A stretch of 64,000 nt of DNA from Azoarcus sp. CIB (lineage in GTDB: Bacteria > Pseudomonadota > Gammaproteobacteria > Burkholderiales > Rhodocyclaceae). Numbering within the stretch: position 1 is the first letter of the stretch; each line of letters starts with the position of its first letter. The notes under the pieces are model-generated. The model was not told where the DNA came from and searched no databases. It saw only the letters and a list, made by a program, of their open reading frames with translations. Positions 42,611 to 52,623 of this stretch are shown one piece after another. Position numbers and translations under genes: made by a program. The stretch lies in contig NZ_CP011072.1 in the NCBI RefSeq assembly GCF_001190925.1, positions 4,464,001 through 4,528,000 on the forward strand, written 5' to 3'.

Positions 42611-42958
42611 TCACTTCCAGCCCAAGATGAGGTCGTAGAGAACCCACTCGAGGCTCTTGTCGGTCAACCACAGAAAAACCGCCATCACCACGGCGAAGGC
42701 GAACACCATTCCGGTCGTCTGCATCGTTTCCTTGCGCGAAGGCCAGACCACCTTCTTCGCCTCGGTGATCGCCTCGCGCGCGAACTCGACGAAACGGCGC
42801 CCCGGCTCGGATTGCCACGCGACCGCCACGCCAGCCGCAACCCCGGCGAGCACGGACAGCACGCGCAAGACCAGCGCTTGCTCGGAAAGCTGGTAAAAGC
42901 CGACTACGCCGGCTGCAAGCAGGGCGAGAGCCAGCGCAAACTTGAACTTATCGGCCAT
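42611..42958 (-). CDS. secE: Protein translocase subunit SecE
   Basis: 115 aa with three predicted membrane segments (about residues 7-25, 30-47 and 84-108) as in the long E. coli form, and the conserved amphipathic helix [20 protein letters not shown]. Partner of SecY. Confidence 0.96.
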   Translation of the reverse strand: MADKFKFALALALLAAGVVGFYQLSEQALVLRVLSVLAGVAAGVAVAWQSEPGRRFVEFAREAITEAKKVVWPSRKETMQTTGMVFAFAVVMAVFLWLTDKSLEWVLYDLILGWK

Positions 42959-42984
42959 CTAGATATTGAAAACCCGGAATTGAG

Positions 42985-43060
42985 TGGCAGGGGCAGAGGG
43001 AATCGAACCCCCAACCTTCGGTTTTGGAGACCGACGCTCTGCCAATTGAGCTATACCCCT
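42985..43060 (-). tRNA. trnW: tRNA-Trp (CCA)
   Basis: 76 nt with the terminal CCA encoded. The acceptor stem AGGGGTA pairs with TGCCCCT (one G-U), the T-arm contains GGTTCGATTCC, and the anticodon loop TCTCCAAAA gives anticodon CCA. It lies between tuf and secE, as is usual in beta- and gammaproteobacteria. Confidence 0.98.
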
Positions 43061-43074
43061 GCAGCAGAGACTAC

Positions 43075-43101
43075 AAGGCGCCCCGACTTGCGAGGCGCCT
43101 T
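43075..43101 (-). terminator. Hairpin between tuf (copy 2) and tRNA-Trp
   Basis: AAGGCGCC / GGCGCCTT, 8-bp stem with 11-nt loop, 33 nt after the tuf stop. No T-tract follows on the minus strand, so it may mark an RNase processing site ahead of the tRNA rather than a terminator. Confidence 0.45.
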
Positions 43102-43133
43102 CGATCAGGCAATTGCTTCGGTTTTCAGCCGCA

Positions 43134-44325
<1,192 letters not shown>

Positions 44326-44393
44326 GCCAGTACCTCTTTGACAGATTCAGAAAACCGGACCGAACAGATCGACCACAACAACACGAAAAACCG

Positions 44394-44468
<75 letters not shown>

Positions 44469-44495
44469 TCCGTAAAAACTTTAGCGCGCCAAGCC

Positions 44496-44569
44496 TGGAG
44501 CGGGTGAAGGGAATCGAACCCTCGTCATAAGCTTGGAAGGCTTCTGCTCTACCATTGAGCTACACCCGC
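44496..44569 (-). tRNA. trnG: tRNA-Gly (TCC)
   Basis: 74 nt with CCA encoded. Acceptor GCGGGTG, anticodon loop CTTCCAA giving anticodon TCC, T-arm GGTTCGATTCC. Middle tRNA of the tuf operon. Confidence 0.98.
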
Positions 44570-44632
44570 ATACAACGCAGACGAAACGCTTTACACCCTG
44601 ACCGACCCAAACAGCGAGCCGATCTCAGAAAC

Positions 44633-44718
<86 letters not shown>

Positions 44719-44733
44719 AAACGGAAGACGCGC

Positions 44734-44762
44734 ACTATAGGGGATCATTCTGCGCGTGTCAA
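44734..44762 (-). promoter_or_regulatory. Strong promoter of the tRNA-tuf operon
   Basis: On the minus strand TTGACA (perfect), 17 bp, TATAGT, then the GC-rich discriminator GCGCG. A GC discriminator is typical of stringently controlled stable-RNA promoters. The start should be near 44727, about 9 nt before tRNA-Tyr. Confidence 0.9.
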
Positions 44763-44863
44763 ACACTCTTCGAACATTTTTTGCAGGAGGGCTGAGTTTC
44801 CCTGCGTCGGCACGGGCGCCCATGCGGCGACGCATCGTGCCGCAGCAATGAAAAAGGGGGAAG

Positions 44864-46300
44864 ATGGCGGACTTTCCTCCTGGAGTTGCGGCGATGACGG
44901 TCCCCACCCCCGGATTGCGCAAGACGCTTCCCGCCGCCTTTGTCGATGCGCTGCGCGCACGCTTCGGCGAACGTTTTTCGACGGCGGAGGCGGTGCGTGC
45001 GCATCACGGGCACGATGAATCACACTTCCCGGACATGCTGCCGGATGCAGTCGTGTGGCCGCACACGACCGGCGAGGTCGCGGAGATCGCACGCGCGTGC
45101 CACGCGCATCGCGTGCCCATCGTTCCTTTCGGGGTCGGCAGTTCGCTGGAGGGGCATGTGCTAGCGCTGCACGGCGGCGTGAGCGTGGACTTCTCCCAGA
45201 TGAACAGGGTGCTCGCGGTCCACGGCGACGACATGGATGCGGTGATCCAGCCGGGCATGACGCGCAAGCAGCTCAATGCCGCACTGCACGGCACCGGGCT
45301 GTTTTTTCCGGTCGATCCCGGCGCCGATGCGAGCCTCGGGGGGATGGCTTCGACGCGCGCCTCGGGGACGAATGCGGTGCGCTACGGGACGATGCGCGAC
45401 AACGTGATGGCGCTGGAGGTGGTGCTCGCGGACGGGCGCGTGATCCGCACCGGCGGACGGGCGCGCAAATCCTCGGCGGGTTACGACCTCACCGCGCTGA
45501 TAGTCGGCTCGGAAGGCACGCTGGGGCTGATCACGGAACTGACGGTGCGGCTGCACCCGCTGCCGGAGGCGGTGTCCGCAGCGGTGTGCGCCTTCCCGGA
45601 CGTCGATGACGCGGTGCGCACGGTGATCCAGACGATCCAGCTCGGCGTGCCGGTGGCGCGCATCGAGCTACTGGACACACTGACCGTGCAGGCGATCAAC
45701 CGTTACAGCAAGACGAGCCTGCGCGAGGCGCCGATGCTGTTCTTCGAGTTCCACGGTTCGGCGGCGGGCGTCGAGGAGCAGGCGCAGACCGTGCAGGAGA
45801 TCGCGCGCGAGAACGGTGGCCAGGATTTCGAATGGGCAACGCGCCCGGAGGACCGCAGCCGACTGTGGGCGGCGCGCCATGACGTGTATTTCGCGTCGAT
45901 CAACCTGCGCCCGGGCTGCCGCGGCGTTACCACCGACGTGTGCGTGCCGATTTCGCGGCTCGCGGATTGCATCGCCGGGGCGCGCGAGGACATCGCGGCG
46001 AGCGGGTTCATCGCACCCATCGTCGGCCACGTCGGCGACGGCAACTTCCATACGGTGATCCTGGTCGATCCGGAAAGCCCCGACGAGATCGCACGCGCCG
46101 AAGCGCTCAACCGCAGGATCGTCGAGCGGGCGCTCGCAATGGACGGGACCTGCACGGGGGAACACGGGATCGGCTTCGGCAAGCAGGATTTCCTCGTCGC
46201 CGAACACGGGGATACCGCGGTGGACGCGATGCGTGCGCTGAAGCTGTCGCTGGATCCGCACAACCTGATGAATCCGGGCAAGGTCGTCCCCGCGGGCTGA
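44864..46300 (+). CDS. FAD-binding oxidoreductase, D-lactate/glycolate dehydrogenase type
   Basis: 478 aa. The FAD-binding PCMH domain occupies roughly residues 50-230, with PFGVGSSLEGH and the glycine-rich loops DPGADASLGGMASTRASG and LIVGSEGTLGLITEL. The C-terminal cap has the substrate and metal residues of the family in GHVGDGNFH and GEHGIGFGKQ. Such enzymes oxidise D-2-hydroxy acids (lactate, glycolate, 2-hydroxyglutarate) and pass electrons to a cytochrome or flavoprotein; the substrate is uncertain. The start is ATG 44864, with ATG 44894 also possible. It is divergent from the tRNA operon and 107 nt ahead of the indolepyruvate oxidoreductase on the same strand. Confidence 0.88.
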   Translation: MADFPPGVAAMTVPTPGLRKTLPAAFVDALRARFGERFSTAEAVRAHHGHDESHFPDMLPDAVVWPHTTGEVAEIARACHAHRVPIVPFGVGSSLEGHVLALHGGVSVDFSQMNRVLAVHGDDMDAVIQPGMTRKQLNAALHGTGLFFPVDPGADASLGGMASTRASGTNAVRYGTMRDNVMALEVVLADGRVIRTGGRARKSSAGYDLTALIVGSEGTLGLITELTVRLHPLPEAVSAAVCAFPDVDDAVRTVIQTIQLGVPVARIELLDTLTVQAINRYSKTSLREAPMLFFEFHGSAAGVEEQAQTVQEIARENGGQDFEWATRPEDRSRLWAARHDVYFASINLRPGCRGVTTDVCVPISRLADCIAGAREDIAASGFIAPIVGHVGDGNFHTVILVDPESPDEIARAEALNRRIVERALAMDGTCTGEHGIGFGKQDFLVAEHGDTAVDAMRALKLSLDPHNLMNPGKVVPAG

Positions 46301-46407
46301 ACGCTCGCCCCATTGCCACGCCCGACGCGAGGGGATAGGCTGGCTCGGGTCGCGGCGACTTGTCCGCGCGGTGGTCCGGAAACGCAGTTCTTGCGCAGGG
46401 AGTCGCC

Positions 46408-49400
46408 ATGGCCGAAGCCGATCCGAACAGTCGTTCATCGACAGCGAGGAACGTCAGCCTCGAGGACAAGTACACGCAGGCGGCGGGACGCGTGTACCTC
46501 ACGGGGTACCAGGCGCTGGTGCGCCTGCTGATGATCCAGAAGGAGCGCGACCGGGCGGCGGGGCTGAATACCGCCGGCTTCGTGTCGGGCTACCGCGGCT
46601 CCCCGCTGGGCGGGCTCGACCAGACGCTGTGGAAGGCGCAGACGCATCTTTTCAGCCACGACATCGTGTTCCAGCCGGGCGTGAACGAGGATCTCGCGGC
46701 CACCGCGGTGTGGGGCACGCAGCAGGTCAATCTGTCGCCGCAGGCGAAGTACGACGGCGTGTTCGCGATGTGGTACGGCAAGGGGCCGGGCGTCGATCGC
46801 AGCGGCGACGTGTTCCGCCACGCGAATGCGGCCGGGACCTCGCCGCATGGCGGCGTGCTGGTGGTGGCGGGCGACGACCACGCGGCGAAATCCTCGACCT
46901 TGCCGCACCAGACGGATCATTTCTTCAAGGCCATGATGATGCCGGTGCTGGCACCGGCGGGCGTGCAGGAGTACATCGACTTCGGCGTGCATGGCTTCGC
47001 GCTGTCGCGCTATTCGGGCTGCTGGGTGGCGTTCAAAGCGCTCGCCGACACGGTGGAAACCTCGGCGTCGGTGGATGTGGATCCGCGCCGCGTGGAGGTC
47101 GTGATCCCGACCGACTTCGCGCTGCCGCCCGACGGGCTCAACATCCGCTGGCCGGATCCGCCGCTGGTGCAGGAGAAGCGCCTGCTGAACTACAAGCTGT
47201 ACGCGGCGCTGGCGTACTGCCGGGCCAACGGGCTCAACCGCATCATGATCGACTCGCCGGCGCCGCGACTGGGGATCATTACCTGCGGCAAGTCCTATCT
47301 CGACGTGCGCCAGGCGCTCGACGAACTCGGCATCGACGAAGCGCTCGCGGCCGAGATCGGCATCCGCCTGTACAAGGTAGGCATGGTGTGGCCGCTGGAG
47401 GCCGAGGGGGTACGCCGCTTCGCGGAGGGGTTGGACGAGATCCTCGTGATCGAGGAGAAGCGCCAGCTGCTGGAGTACCAGTTGAAGGAGGAGCTGTACA
47501 ACTGGCGTGAGGATGTCCGCCCGCGCGTGGTCGGGAAGTTCGACGAGAAGGGCGAGTGGGCGATGATCCCGCAGACAGGCGGGGGCGTGGATCACGGCGA
47601 ATGGCTGCTGCCGGCGGCCGGCGAGCTGACGCCGGCGATGATTGCGCAGGTGATCGCGGGCCGCGTCGGGCGCTTCTTCACGTCGGCACGCATCGAGGCG
47701 CGGCTCACCTTCCTGCAGAAAAAGGAGAAGGCGCTGGCCGAACGCTTCTTTGCGATCGACCGCGTGCCGACCTTCTGCCCGGGCTGTCCGCACAACACGT
47801 CGACGCACGTGCCGGAGGGCAGTCGCGCGGTGGCCGGCATCGGCTGCCACTACATGGCGACGTGGATGCCGGAACGGCGCACCGGCACGTTCACGCAGAT
47901 GGGCGGCGAGGGCGTACCGTGGGTCGGGCAGGCACCGTTCACGCACGAACAGCATGTATTCGCGAACCTCGGTGACGGCACCTATTTCCATTCGGGCCTG
48001 CTGGCGATCCGCCAGGCGGTCGCGGCGCGGGTGAACATCACCTACAAGATCCTGTTCAACGACGCGGTGGCGATGACGGGCGGGCAGCCGCTGGACGGCG
48101 GGCTGACGGTGCCGAAGATCGTGCGCCAGCTGCAGGCCGAGGGTGTGAGCAACATCGTCGTCGTGACCGACGGCACCGATCGCCATTACGGTCCGTCGGA
48201 CATCCCGCACGTCCCGGTGCGGCATCGTGACGAGCTGGACGCGGTGCAGCGCGAGCTGCGCGCGTCGCCGGGCGTCACGGCGCTGATCTATGACCAGACC
48301 TGCGCGGCCGAGAAGCGCCGGCGCAGGAAGCGCGGCGCGTTCCCCGATCCGGCGCGGCGCGTGTTCATCAACGAGGCGGTGTGCGAGGGCTGCGGGGATT
48401 GCGGCGTGCAGTCGAATTGCATGGCAGTGGTGCCGGTGGAGACACCGTTCGGGCGCAAGCGTCAGATCGACCAGTCGGCATGCAACAAGGATTACTCGTG
48501 CCTCAAGGGCTTCTGCCCGAGCTTCATCACGATCGAGGGCGGGCGTTTGCGCAAGGGCGGCGCGCAGGCGGCCGACGGCGCGTGGATCGCCACGCTGCCC
48601 GAACCGGAGCTACCGGGGACGGCCGCCCCCTTCGGCATCCTCGTGACCGGCGTGGGCGGATCGGGGGTCGTGACGATCGGCGCGCTGATCGGGATGGGTG
48701 CGCACATCGACGGCAAGGGCGTGACCGTGCTGGACATGACCGGGCTCGCGCAGAAGGGCGGCTCGGTGTTCAGCCACATCCGCGTCGCGGATCGCCCCGA
48801 CGACCTGCACGCGGTGCGCATCGCGGCGGGCGAGGCGCAGGCGGTGATCGGCGGAGATCTCGTCGTCACGGCGAGCGTCGAGGCCCTGGCGAAGATGGCG
48901 GCCGGACGTACGCGCGCGATCGTGAATACGGCGGAGACGCCGACGTCGGAGTTCGCGCGCAATCCCGACTGGAGTTTCCCGATCGAGCGCATGGAGCGAG
49001 CGATCCGCGAGGCGGTCGGCGACAGTCCGGCACAGCCGGCGGCCGATTTCATCGACGCGCAGCGGATGGCGACGGCGCTGATGGGCGACGCCATCGCAAC
49101 CAACGCCTTTCTGCTCGGTTACGCGTGGCAGAAGGGCATGGTGCCGGTGACGCGCGCGGCGCTGCTGAAGGCGATCGAGCTCAATGCGGTGGCGGTCGCG
49201 ATGAACGCGCAGGCCTTCGAGTGGGGGCGGCGCGCGGCGGTCGCGCCCGAGGCGATTGCGCGGGCGCTGGCACCCGCGAAGGTCGTTCCGATCCGGCCGG
49301 AGACGCTCGACGGGCTGATCACGATGCATGAGGAGACGCTGACGGCGTACCAGGATGCGGCTTACGCGGGCCGATACCGCCATTTCGTCGAACGGGTCAG

Positions 49401-49980
49401 GGAAGCGGAGACGCGCATTGCCGGGAGCGGCGCGACGCTGCGACTCACGGACGCGGTGGCGCGCAACTATTTCAAGTTGATGACCTACAAGGACGAGTAC
49501 GAAGTCGCGCGGCTATACACCGATCCGGCCTTCTGGGAGCGCGTCGAGGCGAGCTTCGAAGGGGACTACGAGGTGCGCTTCCATCTCGCGCCCCCGCTGC
49601 TCGCGCGCCCGGATCCGAACACGGGGAAGCTGCGCAAGAAGGCCTACGGCCCGCGCATGCTGATGGCGTTCCGCTGGCTCGCGCGGCTGCGGCACCTGCG
49701 CGGTACGGCCTGGGACGTCTTCGGCTACAGCGCGGAACGACGTGCCGAGCGGGCGCTGATCGTGCAGTACGAGCGCGACGTCCTCGAGTTGCTGGAGACG
49801 CTGTCCTTCCTGCGCCTGCCCGCGGCGGTCGAGATCGCGAAGCTGTCCGAGCAGATCCGCGGCTATGGTCACGTCAAGGCACACAACATGGAGCAGGTCG
49901 CGGCAAGGCGAGCGGAACTGCTGGCAGCCTGGCGCGAGCCCGTCGGCGAGGGGCATGCGGGCGCCTCCGCGGCGGCCTAA
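46408..49980 (+). CDS. Indolepyruvate:ferredoxin oxidoreductase, fused alpha-beta
   Basis: 1190 aa, a single-chain enzyme. The N-terminal pyrimidine-binding domain has GYRGSPLGGLDQTLWKA near residue 60. The thiamine-diphosphate motif LGDGTYFHSG...FNDAVAMTGGQPLDGG is at about 520-560. Two cysteine groups, CEGCGDCGVQSNC (about 660) and CNKDYSCLKGFC (about 697), should bind [4Fe-4S] clusters. The gamma-type domain, from about residue 735, carries TGVGGSGVVTIGALIG. It decarboxylates arylpyruvates (indole-, phenyl-) to aryl-acetyl-CoA with reduction of ferredoxin. ATG 46408 has GGGAG five bases upstream. Its role in aromatic amino acid breakdown fits the CoA genes farther right, but direct linkage is inference. 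Confidence 0.93.
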   Translation: MAEADPNSRSSTARNVSLEDKYTQAAGRVYLTGYQALVRLLMIQKERDRAAGLNTAGFVSGYRGSPLGGLDQTLWKAQTHLFSHDIVFQPGVNEDLAATAVWGTQQVNLSPQAKYDGVFAMWYGKGPGVDRSGDVFRHANAAGTSPHGGVLVVAGDDHAAKSSTLPHQTDHFFKAMMMPVLAPAGVQEYIDFGVHGFALSRYSGCWVAFKALADTVETSASVDVDPRRVEVVIPTDFALPPDGLNIRWPDPPLVQEKRLLNYKLYAALAYCRANGLNRIMIDSPAPRLGIITCGKSYLDVRQALDELGIDEALAAEIGIRLYKVGMVWPLEAEGVRRFAEGLDEILVIEEKRQLLEYQLKEELYNWREDVRPRVVGKFDEKGEWAMIPQTGGGVDHGEWLLPAAGELTPAMIAQVIAGRVGRFFTSARIEARLTFLQKKEKALAERFFAIDRVPTFCPGCPHNTSTHVPEGSRAVAGIGCHYMATWMPERRTGTFTQMGGEGVPWVGQAPFTHEQHVFANLGDGTYFHSGLLAIRQAVAARVNITYKILFNDAVAMTGGQPLDGGLTVPKIVRQLQAEGVSNIVVVTDGTDRHYGPSDIPHVPVRHRDELDAVQRELRASPGVTALIYDQTCAAEKRRRRKRGAFPDPARRVFINEAVCEGCGDCGVQSNCMAVVPVETPFGRKRQIDQSACNKDYSCLKGFCPSFITIEGGRLRKGGAQAADGAWIATLPEPELPGTAAPFGILVTGVGGSGVVTIGALIGMGAHIDGKGVTVLDMTGLAQKGGSVFSHIRVADRPDDLHAVRIAAGEAQAVIGGDLVVTASVEALAKMAAGRTRAIVNTAETPTSEFARNPDWSFPIERMERAIREAVGDSPAQPAADFIDAQRMATALMGDAIATNAFLLGYAWQKGMVPVTRAALLKAIELNAVAVAMNAQAFEWGRRAAVAPEAIARALAPAKVVPIRPETLDGLITMHEETLTAYQDAAYAGRYRHFVERVREAETRIAGSGATLRLTDAVARNYFKLMTYKDEYEVARLYTDPAFWERVEASFEGDYEVRFHLAPPLLARPDPNTGKLRKKAYGPRMLMAFRWLARLRHLRGTAWDVFGYSAERRAERALIVQYERDVLELLETLSFLRLPAAVEIAKLSEQIRGYGHVKAHNMEQVAARRAELLAAWREPVGEGHAGASAAA

Positions 49981-49991
49981 CGGCTCGCCGA

Positions 49992-50022
49992 CAGGGGAGC
50001 GCGGTATGATCGCGCTCCCCTG
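49992..50022 (+). terminator. Hairpin after the indolepyruvate oxidoreductase gene
   Basis: A 12-bp perfect stem CAGGGGAGCGCG / CGCGCTCCCCTG with loop GTATGAT, 11 nt past the stop, followed by CCCTTCCTCGTCC (poor T-tract). It sits 18 nt before the next start codon, so it could also cap the methyltransferase mRNA leader. Confidence 0.5.
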
Positions 50023-50039
50023 CCCTTCCTCGTCCCTGC

Positions 50040-50795
50040 ATGCCGCCTGCGCTCAAAGCCCTGTTCGCCCAGATTGCCGGCTGGGCCTGCGCCCTGCTGC
50101 TCGCGGGCGCCGGATGGCTGCCACCGGGCATCTGGCCGCTGGCCGGGACGCAGGCGCTGTGCGCGACGGCCGCGGCGGCGGCGATGCGCAGCGCGCGCTG
50201 GTGGCTGGCGATCCATGCGGTGTTCGCGCCGTTGCTGGTCGTCGCCGGGCGGGCGGGCATCGCTCCGGCATGGTATCTCGCCGCCTTTGCGTTGCTGCTC
50301 GTCGTGTATTGGACGAGCTTCCGCACACAGGTGCCGCTCTACCTGTCGAACCGTGCAACCATTCGCGCGCTGGCAGCTCTGTTGGCCGCGGAGCGGCCGG
50401 TGCGCGTACTGGACCTGGGCAGCGGCACGGGCTCACTGCTGCGGGGGCTGGCGCGCCTGCGCCCGGACTGCCGCTTCGACGGCGTCGAGGCGGCTCCCGC
50501 GCCGTGGCTGCTGAGCCGCCTGCTCGCTCGCACGGCGGACCGGATTGCCGTGCGGCGCGGGGATTTCTTTGCGCAATCGTGGGCCCCCTATGACGTCGTC
50601 TATGCCTTCCTGTCGCCGGTTCCGATGGCGCGCGTGTGGAGCAAGGCGCAGCAGGAACTCACGCCCGGCGCGCTCGTCGTAAGCAACAGTTTTCCAATTC
50701 CCGGCCGTAAACCGGACGAGGTCGTGGAGGTCGGCGACAGGCGGGCGACGCGGCTGTACGTGTATCGGGTGACGGACGGGCGGGCATCGAAATAG
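50040..50795 (+). CDS. Membrane-anchored class I SAM-dependent methyltransferase
   Basis: 251 aa. The first 100 residues contain three or four hydrophobic segments (AWACALLLAGAGWLPPG; AIHAVFAPLLVVAGRAG; WYLAAFALLLVVYW). The SAM-binding motif VLDLGSGTGSLLRG is at about 122 and VEAAPAPW follows, so a cytoplasmic methyltransferase domain is tethered to the membrane. The substrate is unknown; it could be a lipid, quinone or membrane protein. It reads in the same direction as the ParA-like gene 96 nt downstream. Confidence 0.8.
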   Translation: MPPALKALFAQIAGWACALLLAGAGWLPPGIWPLAGTQALCATAAAAAMRSARWWLAIHAVFAPLLVVAGRAGIAPAWYLAAFALLLVVYWTSFRTQVPLYLSNRATIRALAALLAAERPVRVLDLGSGTGSLLRGLARLRPDCRFDGVEAAPAPWLLSRLLARTADRIAVRRGDFFAQSWAPYDVVYAFLSPVPMARVWSKAQQELTPGALVVSNSFPIPGRKPDEVVEVGDRRATRLYVYRVTDGRASK

Positions 50796-50891
50796 CGGGC
50801 TTATCCGGGCGCTTTTTTGCCCCTTGTGCGCTGCCTCCCCCGCCGATAATGGAATCGTGCGGCGTGAGTGCCGCGAGTGAGGAACACCGGC

Positions 50892-51605
50892 ATGGCTGAA
50901 ATCATCTGTGTGATCGGTAACAAGGGCGGTACGGGCAAGACCACCCTGTCGCACATGCTGTCGCAGGGACTGGGCCTGTTGGGCCACCGCGCCGCCTGCG
51001 TGCTGACCGACACGTCGCGCGAACCGCTGAGCCCCGCGGGGCGCCGCTATATCACCGCCGATGCACGCACGCGCGAGGCGCTCACCAAGGTCGTCGACAA
51101 GCTGCGCGCTCTTGAAGGCTGGCTGGGAGTGATCGACGGCGGCGGCAATCGCACCGAGATGGACCGCAAGTTGTACGCGTTGTCGGACATCGTGCTGCTG
51201 CCCTTCCGCGAGTCGCATGAGGACATCCGCACCGTCGTGCGCGACCTGGAGATGTTCCCGCGCGCCTATGCGGTGCCGACGCAGTGGCCGACCAACGCAT
51301 GGCAGCGCGAGGCGGTCGATCGCAGCGTCGCGCAGTTGATGGGCGCGTACCGCCACCGCATCCTGCATCCCGTGCTGGCGCTGTCAGGCACCAAGCTGCT
51401 GCTGCAGAAGCAGCTTCCGGAGCACCTGCCGACGCCCGTCGCGAATGCGTGCCGTGCGCTGGCGCGGCAGGTTCTCGATCTCATGGACATCGAACACGCG
51501 GAGACGCGAGCCGCAGCGGACGACGAGGACGAGCCGCAGCTGAGCGGCCGGCTGTCGCCGGCCGACATGCCGATGCGCCTGCAGGCGAACCGGCGCCCCC
51601 ACTGA
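50892..51605 (+). CDS. Orphan ParA/MinD-like P-loop ATPase
   Basis: 237 aa from ATG 50892. The deviant Walker A box IGNKGGTGKTT has the signature lysine (K11) of the ParA/MinD/Mrp family. VIDGGGNRTEMDRK is in the Walker B region, and DIVLLPFRESHEDI matches the position-sensing segment of ParA. The last 40 residues are acidic then basic and probably disordered. No parB, parS-like repeat or minE lies nearby, so its cargo is unknown. Such stand-alone ATPases position proteins, flagella or granules on the nucleoid or membrane. Confidence 0.85.
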   Translation: MAEIICVIGNKGGTGKTTLSHMLSQGLGLLGHRAACVLTDTSREPLSPAGRRYITADARTREALTKVVDKLRALEGWLGVIDGGGNRTEMDRKLYALSDIVLLPFRESHEDIRTVVRDLEMFPRAYAVPTQWPTNAWQREAVDRSVAQLMGAYRHRILHPVLALSGTKLLLQKQLPEHLPTPVANACRALARQVLDLMDIEHAETRAAADDEDEPQLSGRLSPADMPMRLQANRRPH

Positions 51606-51659
51606 CGCAGCTTTGCTGCGGCATCCACTAACGCGGCCGGACTGCGCCAGCCACGCGGA

Positions 51660-52289
51660 TCAGAGCCGCGAGCCGTGGCGGGCGATGACGATCAGCGCCT
51701 GGGCGCGGCTGCTGACATTGAGCGCGCGGAAGATCGCCGACATGTGCACCTTGACGGTGCCTTCGGAAAGACCGAGCAGGTCGGCGATCTCGCGATTGGT
51801 TTTCCCCTGGGCGAGGAGTTCCAGTACGCGGGTCTGGCCGGCGGTCAGGCCGAAGCGTTCGCTCACGGGCGCGCCGGAGCGCTTGGCAGCCGGGTCATTG
51901 GCAATGTCGGGCGCATACACGCCGCCATCGAGCACGCACCGCACCGCTTCGCGCAGCGTGTCGCCCGAATCCGCCTTGGACACGAAACCCGACGCGCCGC
52001 CCTTCATCGCACGCCGGATCGACGCGGGGTCGTCGAGGGCGGAGACGACGATCGTGGGGACGTCCGGAAAGCGCTTCGCGAGCACGCCCAGCAGCGAGAA
52101 GCCGTTCAGGTCCGGCAACATCAGGTCGATCACGGCCAGATCCCAGTCGGGGTTGGCCTCGAGTTTGGCCAGCGCGTCCTCGGAACCCTTTGCCTCTACA
52201 CACTCGACGCCCGCCTCGAGGCGCGCAAGGGTCTGCGCCATGGCTTCACGAACAAGGGCATGGTCTTCGACGATGAGAATCCGGGTCAC
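51660..52289 (-). CDS. LuxR/NarL-family response regulator
   Basis: 209 aa from GTG 52289 (MTRILIVEDH) with GGAG six bases upstream; an ATG at 52334 would add 15 unlikely residues. The receiver domain has the acidic pair E8-D9, phospho-acceptor D55 (VIDLMLPD) and lysine in FVSKADS. The C-terminal helix-turn-helix is LTAGQTRVLELLAQGK with TNREIADLLGLSEGTVKVHM. It is divergent from the binding-protein/kinase operon 334 bp away and is the likely output partner of that kinase. Confidence 0.93.
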   Translation of the reverse strand: MTRILIVEDHALVREAMAQTLARLEAGVECVEAKGSEDALAKLEANPDWDLAVIDLMLPDLNGFSLLGVLAKRFPDVPTIVVSALDDPASIRRAMKGGASGFVSKADSGDTLREAVRCVLDGGVYAPDIANDPAAKRSGAPVSERFGLTAGQTRVLELLAQGKTNREIADLLGLSEGTVKVHMSAIFRALNVSSRAQALIVIARHGSRL

Positions 52290-52371
52290 GACGCGCTCCG
52301 CTATGCTGCTATTCCAAAGGCGTGAGGATAGCATGCGGGGACTGTCTCAAAAGATTGGAGCAATTCCCCCC

Positions 52372-52411
52372 CTTGCCGGCAAGAAATCGGGGAAAATTAC
52401 CCTGTTATATT
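52372..52411 (+). promoter_or_regulatory. Palindrome and extended -10 promoter of the sensor operon
   Basis: A perfect 12-bp palindrome CTTGCCGGCAAG (52372-52383) is followed 22 bp later by TG-T-TATATT (52403-52411), an extended -10 box with no clear -35. The palindrome lies where the -35 would begin and may be an operator for the divergent LuxR-type regulator. The start would be near 52418, giving a 205-nt leader. The remaining 334-bp gap (52290-52623) shows no gene. Confidence 0.4.
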
Positions 52412-52623
52412 CGGACGCCCCATCATAACGACCACCACACGGACATCACGCATTGTCATGGGGGTGTCGGGAAACTATTATCACTCGATGAGCATACGAG
52501 TTCCGCATCCGGCCGGGCTTTGGCCGACACCTGCCGCGACATCCGCGCGAGTGGACGGAGCCCGTCGTTTACCCGCGCGCGCACTCGGCGTCACGCTCAC
52601 GGAGCGGCCCCGCTGAAGCGCCG

